64,000 nt of DNA from Caulobacter sp. FWC2 (lineage in GTDB: Bacteria; Pseudomonadota; Alphaproteobacteria; Caulobacterales; Caulobacteraceae). Below the pieces are notes generated by a model. It searched no databases and was not told where the DNA came from. It saw only the letters and a list, made by a program, of their open reading frames with translations. The translations under genes were made by a program, and so were the position numbers. This document shows positions 57,668 to 64,000 of this stretch, piece by piece (position 1 is the first letter of the stretch; every line of letters starts with the position of its first letter). The stretch covers positions 2,294,001 through 2,358,000 of the forward strand of contig NZ_PEBF01000001.1 of NCBI RefSeq assembly GCF_002742625.1. The letters run 5' to 3'.

Positions 57668-58791
57668 CCGACCGCGCCCGCGTCCTGGGTGGTGTCACCC
57701 CCGAGGCCCTGAAGGCCGCCGCCTTCGACCTCAGTCCCGAACCCGCCCTGGTGGTCGATCGCGACGGCGGGCTGGTGGCGGTCAACGAAGCCGCCGAGGC
57801 GCTGTTTGGTCATGGGCTGTCGCTGCTGGCGCGTGGCCGCTTCCGCGCCGCACTGCCGCCGGGTTCGGTTCTTGTCTCTCTCCTCGACCGCGCGATCTTC
57901 GAAGGCGCTCTGGTTCGCGAGCACGGCGTCGAGGTCAACCTGTTCGGCCAGCCGCCGTTCGAGGCCGACGGCGCCGCGGCGCCCCTGGGCGACGGGTCGG
58001 TCCTGCTGACTCTGCACGTCAAGGGCGTCCTGGGCGTGGACAAGGCCGCCGACGCGGCCGGCCTGCGCTCCGTCGTGGGCCTTGGGAAGATGCTGGCCCA
58101 CGAGATCAAGAACCCGCTGGCCGGGATACGCGGCGCGGCCCAGCTGCTGAAGACCGGCGCCAGCGCCGTCGACCAGCCTCTGGCCCAGCTGATCGTCGAC
58201 GAGACCGACCGCATCCGCCGCCTGGTCGACCGCATGGAGGCCTTCTCCGAAGAGGCGCCGACCCCGCGTGAGCCCGTCAATATCCACCAGGTGCTGGACC
58301 GCGTCCGGGCCCTGGTCGCCAACGGCGTCGCCGACGGCCTGACGCTGAAGGAAAGCTACGATCCGTCCCTGCCGCCAGTGTGGGGCGACGAGGACCATCT
58401 GATCCAGGTCTTCCTGAACCTGACCAAGAACGCCGCCGAGGCCGCCCATATGCGAGGCGATGATCGTGGCCAGATCTCCATTCACACTGCCTGGCGCCCC
58501 GGGGTCCGCGTGCGCGGCGCCGACGGCAAGACCGCCAGCGGCGCGCCGATCGAGGTCAAGGTGATCGACAACGGCCCCGGCGTGCCGGCCAGCCTGCGCG
58601 ACCACCTGTTTCAGCCCTTCGTGACCACCAAGGCCAACGGCACGGGCCTCGGCCTAGCGCTGGTCACCAAGCTGGTCACCGCGCATGGCGGTCTGATCGA
58701 TTTCGAATCCGAACCCGGCCGCACCGTCTTCCGCGTGCTGCTGCCCGTCGCGCCCGCCCTTGATATCGCCCCCGGAGACGTCCGAGCATGA
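57664..58791 (+). CDS. ntrB: Nitrogen-regulation sensor histidine kinase NtrB
   Basis: Cytoplasmic kinase that phosphorylates NtrC when nitrogen is low, under PII control. The 375-residue protein has an N-terminal PAS domain (about 15-120, [20 protein letters not shown]), the phosphoacceptor His in [20 protein letters not shown] (about 143), the N box [13 protein letters not shown] boxes VIDNGPGVP and [12 protein letters not shown]. No membrane segment. The ATG overlaps the dusB stop and its own stop overlaps ntrC. Confidence 0.94.
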   Translation: MTDRARVLGGVTPEALKAAAFDLSPEPALVVDRDGGLVAVNEAAEALFGHGLSLLARGRFRAALPPGSVLVSLLDRAIFEGALVREHGVEVNLFGQPPFEADGAAAPLGDGSVLLTLHVKGVLGVDKAADAAGLRSVVGLGKMLAHEIKNPLAGIRGAAQLLKTGASAVDQPLAQLIVDETDRIRRLVDRMEAFSEEAPTPREPVNIHQVLDRVRALVANGVADGLTLKESYDPSLPPVWGDEDHLIQVFLNLTKNAAEAAHMRGDDRGQISIHTAWRPGVRVRGADGKTASGAPIEVKVIDNGPGVPASLRDHLFQPFVTTKANGTGLGLALVTKLVTAHGGLIDFESEPGRTVFRVLLPVAPALDIAPGDVRA

Positions 58792-60209
58792 ATGCCGCGA
58801 GCAAGAAGATCCTGATCGCCGACGACGACAGCTCGGTGCGGCTCGTCCTGAGCCAGGCCTTCACCCGTCTTGGCTACCAGGTCCGCGCCACCGGCAACGC
58901 CACCACCTTGCTGAAGTGGGTCACGGACGGCGAGGGGGATCTGGTCGTCACCGATGTGATGATGCCGGATGAGAACGTGTTCGACGTGCTGCCGCGCATC
59001 CGCAAGGAGCGGCCCAAGCTGCCCATCATCGTGATGAGCGCCCAGAACACCCTTCTGACAGCGGTCAATGCCGCTGACGCGGGCGCCTTTGAATACATCT
59101 CCAAGCCCTTCGATCTCGACGACGTCACCGCGGCGGCTCGCCGGGCCCTGTCGCGCCCGGCCGACGCCGAGGCTTCCAAGGCCCAGGCCCGCGCCATGCG
59201 CGATGAGCGCCTGCCGCTGATCGGCCGCTCGGCGCCGATGCAGGAGGTCTATCGCACCATCGCCCGCCTGGTGGGGGCCGACCTGACGGTTCTGATCCTC
59301 GGCGAAAGCGGCACCGGCAAGGAGCTGGTCGCCCGCGCCCTGCATGAACTGGGGCGCCGTCGAGACGGCAAGTTCGTGGTCATCAACCTGGCCGCCGTGC
59401 CGCGCGAGCGGGTCGAGGCCGAGCTGTTCGGACGCGGTGAGGGCGACAACGGTCGCCTGGTCGAGGCCGACGGCGGCACGCTGTTCCTGGACGAGATCGG
59501 AGACATGCCGCTGGACGCCCAGACCCGCCTGCTGCGCGTCATCGACGGCACCGAGCCGGTGATCAATCCCAAGACGGGCCGCCGTCCGAACGTGCGGATC
59601 ATCGCCGCCACAAATCGCGACCTGCGCGGCCTGATCCAGCAGGGCCTCTTCCGCGAGGACCTGTTCTTCCGCCTCAACGTCGCGCCCGTGCGCCTGCCGC
59701 CGCTGCGCGATCGCGTGGAAGATATCCCGGACCTGGCCCGCACCTTCCTGCTGCGCGCCGCCCGGGAAGGTCTGCCGTCCAAGACCATCGACCAGAGCGC
59801 GCTGGATCGCCTGAAGACCCATCCGTGGCCGGGCAACGTCCGCGAGCTCGAGAACCTGATGCGCCGGATGTGCGCCCTCTATGCCGAGGAACTGATCACC
59901 GCCCGTATCGTCGACCGCGAACTGCAGGACCACACCCCGGCCGTCCGGTCGGAGGAGGGGCCGCTGACCCTGTCTATGCTGGTAGAGCGCCATCTGGCCT
60001 CGCACTTCGCCGACCAGCCCGACGGCGTGCCGCCGCCCGGCCTCTACGACCGGATTCTGGAAGAGGTTGAGCGTCCTCTGATCCAGCTGACCCTCTCGGC
60101 GACGCGTGGCAACCAGGTGCGCGCCGCGGAGATCCTCGGCCTGAACCGCAACACCCTGCGCAAGAAGATCCAGGACCTGGGCGTCGAGATGACGAGAGGT
60201 CGCCGATAG
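58788..60209 (+). CDS. ntrC: Nitrogen-regulation response regulator NtrC, GAFTGA loop absent
   Basis: Activates nitrogen-assimilation genes. The 473-residue protein has a receiver domain (1-120; phospho-Asp in [11 protein letters not shown]), an AAA+ domain (about 145-370; Walker [17 protein letters not shown], Walker [20 protein letters not shown], arginine finger region [10 protein letters not shown]) and a Fis-type helix-turn-helix ([20 protein letters not shown] at the end). The segment between ELFG and the [10 protein letters not shown] strand reads [11 protein letters not shown]; the sigma-54 contact loop GAFTGA and about eight residues are missing. It therefore probably cannot remodel sigma-54 holoenzyme in the classical way. 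I recall the same being noted for C. crescentus NtrC. Confidence 0.94.
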   Translation: MNAASKKILIADDDSSVRLVLSQAFTRLGYQVRATGNATTLLKWVTDGEGDLVVTDVMMPDENVFDVLPRIRKERPKLPIIVMSAQNTLLTAVNAADAGAFEYISKPFDLDDVTAAARRALSRPADAEASKAQARAMRDERLPLIGRSAPMQEVYRTIARLVGADLTVLILGESGTGKELVARALHELGRRRDGKFVVINLAAVPRERVEAELFGRGEGDNGRLVEADGGTLFLDEIGDMPLDAQTRLLRVIDGTEPVINPKTGRRPNVRIIAATNRDLRGLIQQGLFREDLFFRLNVAPVRLPPLRDRVEDIPDLARTFLLRAAREGLPSKTIDQSALDRLKTHPWPGNVRELENLMRRMCALYAEELITARIVDRELQDHTPAVRSEEGPLTLSMLVERHLASHFADQPDGVPPPGLYDRILEEVERPLIQLTLSATRGNQVRAAEILGLNRNTLRKKIQDLGVEMTRGRR

Positions 60210-60280
60210 CTTGAGCGCTCACGCGCCGGCGGCCGCCGCGAGAAAACGCGCTGAAGCTTTCTCGGCACATAGCTGTTGAA

Positions 60281-60301
60281 TTTAGGACACACGCTCCTAA
60301 A
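60281..60301. promoter_or_regulatory. Perfect inverted repeat before ntrY (operator candidate)
   Basis: TTTAGGA (60281-60287) and TCCTAAA (60295-60301) are exact mirror images with a 7-base spacer, ending 10 bases before the ntrY start. It does not match the NtrC consensus (TGCACC-N5-GGTGCA) and has no U-run. The position would block ribosome or polymerase access; an autoregulatory site for NtrX or another dimeric regulator is possible. Confidence 0.45.
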
Positions 60302-60311
60302 CTCGTCGGCG

Positions 60312-62555
60312 ATGTCTTCAGTGGCTTACGCGACGGGATCGGAAGACCCGCCGACCCGGTTCAGCCGGGCCTGGTGGCGGGAACTTCTGCGGTCGCGCTA
60401 CCTGACGGGCGGGGCCTACGCCCTGGCGGTCATCCTGACCGTCGCCAGCGTCGCCCTGGCCTCGTCGCCGCCTAAGACCGATTCGATCAGCACCGCCTCG
60501 ACGGTCATCCTGGTGGTGCTGGGTTTCAACCTGGTGCTGATCCTGGGCGTGGCCACCGTGGTCGGCTTGCGCCTCTACGACCTGATCGACGCCCGGGCCA
60601 GCGACGCTGGCGCCCGCCTGCACCTGCGCTTCGTCGGCCTGTTCTCGCTGGCGGCGGTGGCCCCGGCGGTTATCGTGGCGCTGTTCTTCGGCGTGCTGGT
60701 CAACAGGGGCGTGGACGGTTGGTTCAGTCAGCGGGTCCAGACCGTCGTCGGCAACTCGGCCAAGGTCGCGATCTCCTATGTCGAACAGCAGAAGAACTAC
60801 ATCTCCGAGCACATCGGCCCCATGGCGGCGAACCTCAATGAGGCCGCGCCGGCCCTGGCCCATTCGCCGGTGGCTTTCGGACACTTCCTGGCCGACGAGA
60901 CCAAGAACAACGGCTTCGCCGCCGCCTACATTCTCGACCGTGACGGCCGCGTCCTGGCGCGGGCCGAGCTGCGGGACGCTCCGCCGTTCCTGGCCCCGCC
61001 GCCGTCCAGCTACCAGGCCACGGACACTGGCGAAGTCACCGCCCAGCGGTTTGTCTCCACGGACCTTTTCCGGGCTCTCTACAAGCTGAGCGCCTTCCCG
61101 GACGCCTATCTCTATGTGGTCCGGCCGATCGAGAAGGGCATCCTGACCCACCTGATCGAGACCCAGGACGCCCTGGTCTCGTACCGCGACGCCGAGCGCA
61201 GCCGCGGACGAATCCAGGCGATCTTCGGCCTTAGCTACCTGGAGACCGCGCTACTGGTTCTGGTGGCCGCCATCTGGGTCGGCATTGCCGCCGCCAACTC
61301 GATCGCCGGCCCGGTGGCCGGTCTGGTCGAGGCGGCTGGTCGCGTCTCCGGCGGCGACCTCGACGCCAGGGTGGAGGCCGACACCGGCCCCGAGGAGATC
61401 CGGGCGCTGTCCAACGCCTTCAACATGATGACCAGCGAGCTGCAGTTGCAGCAGGCCGCGCTGAAGGCCGCCAGCCTCGACGCCGAGAGCCGCCGCCTGT
61501 TCATCGAGACGGTGCTGTCCGGGGTCAGCGCCGGCGTCGTCAGCCTTGACGAGCACGGCAAGGTCTCGGCGGTGAACCGCCGCGCCGTGACTCTGCTCGG
61601 CCTGCCGGACGGCGCGCTTGGGACCGACCTCATCGAGCTGGCGCCCGAGTTCGAGACGGTGATGCAGGCGCTGCAGGAAAGCCGCCCCGACACCGATGTC
61701 GAGGTCGACATCCAGCGCGAGGGCGAGACTCGGCGCCTGCGGGTCCGCGCCGCCGGCCATGTGGCCGAGGGGCTCGTCCTGACCTTCGACGACATCACCC
61801 GCCTGATGGCCGCCCAGCGCAACGCCGCCTGGAAGGACGTCGCGCGCCGCATCGCCCACGAGATCAAGAACCCCCTGACCCCGATCCAGCTTTCGGCCGA
61901 GCGCCTGCGCCGCAAGTACCGCAAGGAGATCGCCAGCGACCTGGAGACCTTCGACCGCTGCACCGAGACGATCATCCGTCAGGTCGGCGACATCGGCCGG
62001 ATGGTCGACGAGTTCTCGGCCTTCGCCCGCATGCCGGCCCCGCGCTTCGAACCGGCCAACCTGACGGAGATGCTGCGACAAGCCGTTTTCGCCCAGCGCT
62101 TCCAGGACGCCGAGATCGAGGTCAAGCTGCAGGAACCGGGCGGCGAGGACGTCTGGATCACCTGCGACGAGCGGATGATCGGCCAGGTCCTGACCAACAT
62201 CCTGAAGAACGCCGGCGAGGCCGTCGGCGCGCGCCGCCTGGCCGATCCCGACCTGAAGGGCCGGATCACCGCGATCCTCAGCGCGGACGCTGACGAACTG
62301 TGCGTGACGATCGAGGACAATGGCGTCGGTTTGCCCGCCAAGGACCGCGATCGCCTGACCGAACCCTATGTGACCACCCGCGAGAAGGGGACAGGTCTGG
62401 GCCTGGCCATCGTCAAGCGGATCATGGAGGACCATGGCGGCGGCCTGGCCCTGATCGACGCACGCGAGCTTCCCGGAGCCCGCGTGATCCTGAAATTCCC
62501 GACGACCGTACGACTGCACGCCGCTATCCGTAGCGGCGCTGAGGAGATGATATGA
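60312..62555 (+). CDS. ntrY: Membrane sensor histidine kinase NtrY
   Basis: Partner of NtrX, linked to nitrogen, redox and envelope signals. The 747-residue protein has three N-terminal membrane helices (about 33-55, 66-90, 112-137), a periplasmic sensor domain (about 138-315), a fourth helix (about 318-338), HAMP (about 340-393), PAS (about 405-495, RLFIETVLSGVSAGVVSLDE), the phosphoacceptor His in [20 protein letters not shown] (about 515) and an ATPase domain with NILKNAGEAV, EDNGVGLP and GTGLGLAIVKRI. ATG 60312 (MSSVAYATG) lies close after the TTTAGGA inverted repeat; an upstream frame to 60276 would overlap that site. Confidence 0.94.
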   Translation: MSSVAYATGSEDPPTRFSRAWWRELLRSRYLTGGAYALAVILTVASVALASSPPKTDSISTASTVILVVLGFNLVLILGVATVVGLRLYDLIDARASDAGARLHLRFVGLFSLAAVAPAVIVALFFGVLVNRGVDGWFSQRVQTVVGNSAKVAISYVEQQKNYISEHIGPMAANLNEAAPALAHSPVAFGHFLADETKNNGFAAAYILDRDGRVLARAELRDAPPFLAPPPSSYQATDTGEVTAQRFVSTDLFRALYKLSAFPDAYLYVVRPIEKGILTHLIETQDALVSYRDAERSRGRIQAIFGLSYLETALLVLVAAIWVGIAAANSIAGPVAGLVEAAGRVSGGDLDARVEADTGPEEIRALSNAFNMMTSELQLQQAALKAASLDAESRRLFIETVLSGVSAGVVSLDEHGKVSAVNRRAVTLLGLPDGALGTDLIELAPEFETVMQALQESRPDTDVEVDIQREGETRRLRVRAAGHVAEGLVLTFDDITRLMAAQRNAAWKDVARRIAHEIKNPLTPIQLSAERLRRKYRKEIASDLETFDRCTETIIRQVGDIGRMVDEFSAFARMPAPRFEPANLTEMLRQAVFAQRFQDAEIEVKLQEPGGEDVWITCDERMIGQVLTNILKNAGEAVGARRLADPDLKGRITAILSADADELCVTIEDNGVGLPAKDRDRLTEPYVTTREKGTGLGLAIVKRIMEDHGGGLALIDARELPGARVILKFPTTVRLHAAIRSGAEEMI

Positions 62556-63940
62556 GCGCCGACGTTCTTGTGGTCGATGACGAAGCCGACATCCGCGAGC
62601 TGGTGGCCGGCATCCTGGAGGATGAGGGCTATGCGGTGCGCACGGCCGCCGATTCCGACCAGGCCCTGGCCGCGATCCGAGCCCGCAAGCCCGCGCTGCT
62701 GGTGCTGGATATCTGGATGCAGGGCGGCGGCATGGACGGCCTGGAGCTGCTGGACATGGTCAAGGGGTTGGACGCCGACCTGCCCGTGATCATGATCTCG
62801 GGCCACGGCAACATCGAGACCGCTGTCAGCGCCATCAAGCGCGGCGCCTACGAGTTCCTGGAAAAGCCGTTCAAGTCCGACCGCCTGCTGATGATCGTCG
62901 AGCGGGCGCTGGAGGCGGCCGGGCTGCGCCGCGAGAACCGTCGCCTGCGGACCCAGACCCTGACGCCGGATGGCCTGATCGGCAAGTCGGCGCCGGCCCA
63001 GGCCCTGCGGCAGTTGATCCTCAAGGTGGCCCCGGCCAATAGCCGCATCCTCGTCTCGGGCCCGCCGGGTTCGGGCAAGGAACTGGTGGCGCGCCTGATC
63101 CACGGGGCAAGCACCCGCGCCAAGCAGGAATTCGTGGCGGTCAGCGCCGCCGGCATGGCCCCAGAGCGTCTCGACGTCGAGCTGTTTGGCGAGGAAGGCG
63201 AGGGCGGTCGGCCGCGCAAGATCGGCGTGTTCGAACGCGCTCACAACGGCACCCTCTATCTCGACGAAGTGGCCGACATGCCGCGCGAGACGCAGGGCCG
63301 CATCCTGCGGGTTCTGGTCGAGCAGCGCTTCCGCCGGGTCGGCGGCGACAATGACGTCCAGGTCGACGTGCGGGTGATTTCGTCAAGCTCTAGGGACCTG
63401 CGTGACGAGATCACCAGCGGGCGCTTCCGCGAAGACCTGTTCCACCGCCTGAACGTGGTGCCGGTCCGCGTGCCGGGCCTGGCCGAACGTCGCGAAGACA
63501 TTCCCGAGCTGATCGCCTACTTCGTCGACAAGATCAGCGAGGCCACCGGTCTGGCGCGCCGCAAGCTCGGCGAGGATGCACTGGCCACGCTGCAGGTGCA
63601 GACCTGGCCGGGCAATGTCCGCCAGCTGCGTAACAACGTCGAGCGTATGCTGATCCTGGCTTCGGGCGAGCCGGGCGAGGTGATCACCGCCGATATGCTA
63701 GCCGGCGCCGACCAGCCCAGCGCTGGCCACGCCGGGGCGATCGGAGCCGAGCGGATCATCGCGCTGCCGCTGCGCGAGGCCCGGGAACTTTTCGAGCGCG
63801 AATATCTAAACGCTCAGATCCTGCGGTTCGGCGGCAATATCTCGCGCACCGCCAATTTCATCGGGATGGAGCGCTCGGCGCTGCACCGGAAGCTGAAGTC
63901 CCTGGGCGTGGCCGGCGCCCGGGCGGAGGAGGAAGAGTAG
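62552..63940 (+). CDS. ntrX: Response regulator NtrX, GAFTGA loop absent
   Basis: NtrC-family regulator phosphorylated by NtrY. The 462-residue protein has a receiver (1-120; phospho-Asp in LLVLDIWMQGGGMDGLELL), an AAA+ domain (about 145-365; Walker A GPPGSGKELVARLIHG, Walker B YLDEVADMPRETQGRILRVL) and a C-terminal Fis-type helix-turn-helix (NISRTANFIGMERSALHRKL). As in NtrC of this window, the sigma-54 loop is gone: ELFG is followed by EEGEGGRPRKIGVFERAHNG. Lack of GAFTGA is known for alphaproteobacterial NtrX such as that of Brucella. ATGA overlap with ntrY. Confidence 0.94.
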   Translation: MSADVLVVDDEADIRELVAGILEDEGYAVRTAADSDQALAAIRARKPALLVLDIWMQGGGMDGLELLDMVKGLDADLPVIMISGHGNIETAVSAIKRGAYEFLEKPFKSDRLLMIVERALEAAGLRRENRRLRTQTLTPDGLIGKSAPAQALRQLILKVAPANSRILVSGPPGSGKELVARLIHGASTRAKQEFVAVSAAGMAPERLDVELFGEEGEGGRPRKIGVFERAHNGTLYLDEVADMPRETQGRILRVLVEQRFRRVGGDNDVQVDVRVISSSSRDLRDEITSGRFREDLFHRLNVVPVRVPGLAERREDIPELIAYFVDKISEATGLARRKLGEDALATLQVQTWPGNVRQLRNNVERMLILASGEPGEVITADMLAGADQPSAGHAGAIGAERIIALPLREARELFEREYLNAQILRFGGNISRTANFIGMERSALHRKLKSLGVAGARAEEEE

Positions 63941-64000
63941 ATGTCGCGTTTCGCCTATGTGAACGGCCGCTTCGTGCGTCACGGCGAGGCCGCCGTGCAT
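63941..64000 (+). CDS. Class IV aminotransferase, probably D-amino acid aminotransferase (cut by window edge)
   Basis: Only the first 20 residues (MSRFAYVNGRFVRHGEAAVH) are in the window; the ATG directly follows the ntrX stop. FAYVNGRFVRHGEAAV is the usual first strand of fold-type IV PLP enzymes (D-alanine or branched-chain aminotransferase). In Caulobacterales a D-amino acid aminotransferase gene followed by hfq comes after ntrX, which supports the call. No catalytic residue is visible yet. Confidence 0.7.
   Translation, partial: MSRFAYVNGRFVRHGEAAVH

Overview
The window is high-GC alphaproteobacterial chromosome and reads as core genome of a Caulobacter or very close relative. Evidence: a bactofilin almost exactly like Caulobacter BacA next to an M23 peptidase, a ten-gene iscR-SUF operon, a pyruvate dehydrogenase E1 beta with its own lipoyl domain, a fused IspDF, the dusB-ntrBC-ntrYX cluster, and RNase E and RhlB of the degradosome on one segment. 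I saw no rRNA, tRNA, prophage, insertion sequence, CRISPR array or antiviral system.

Layout. 1-91 is the start of rne (minus), followed by a long divergent intergenic region. 671-5612 holds amiC, a class A penicillin-binding protein and prfB with an intact programmed +1 frameshift. 5618-10105 is a small winged-helix regulator, a VOC protein, bacA with its M23 peptidase, a bcp peroxiredoxin and tyrS. 10386-13676 is anmK, a palindromic repeat element, NDH-2 and an alpha/beta hydrolase. 13857-21309 is the Fe-S operon: iscR, group I cysteine desulfurase, sufB, an unexplained 129-residue gene, sufC, sufD, sufS, sufT-like, sufA-like and a 66-residue Cys-rich gene. 21306-30966 carries lipid and surface-sugar genes (PlsC-like, GT9, DUF6165, ACT, GT61), an enoyl-CoA hydratase, a DgcB-like diguanylate cyclase, coniferyl aldehyde dehydrogenase, a cytochrome oxidase subunit IV and rhlB. 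31170-34935 is sdhE-mfd.

34936-35645 is the least explained part: a 194-bp MITE-like inverted repeat followed by about 440 bp without a convincing gene. From remembered C. crescentus gene order, a rearrangement breakpoint may lie here. 35646-48072 is a GNAT gene, secG, pyrG, rpmF, an aspartic protease, eno, a possible 35-residue gene, a divIC/ftsB-like gene and pdhABC-gpx-lpdA. 48093-56561 holds a DUF6880 protein, an acyl-CoA/ACP synthetase with a lipoprotein lysophospholipase, lipA, a COQ10/START protein, a FUSC transporter, pncC and ispDF. 56660-64000 is dusB-ntrB-ntrC, ntrY-ntrX and the start of a class IV aminotransferase.

How genes work together: lipA makes the lipoyl cofactor attached to both PdhB and PdhC, which LpdA reoxidises. 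The SUF operon builds Fe-S clusters for LipA and others under IscR feedback. AmiC, the penicillin-binding protein, AnmK, the M23 peptidase and BacA form a wall-building, recycling and morphogenesis set. RNase E and RhlB belong to the same RNA decay machine. The points most worth checking are the extra genes in the SUF operon, the uncharacterised stretch after mfd, the small gene before divIC, the missing GAFTGA loop in NtrC and NtrX, and two palindromic operator-like sites at 26066 and 60281.
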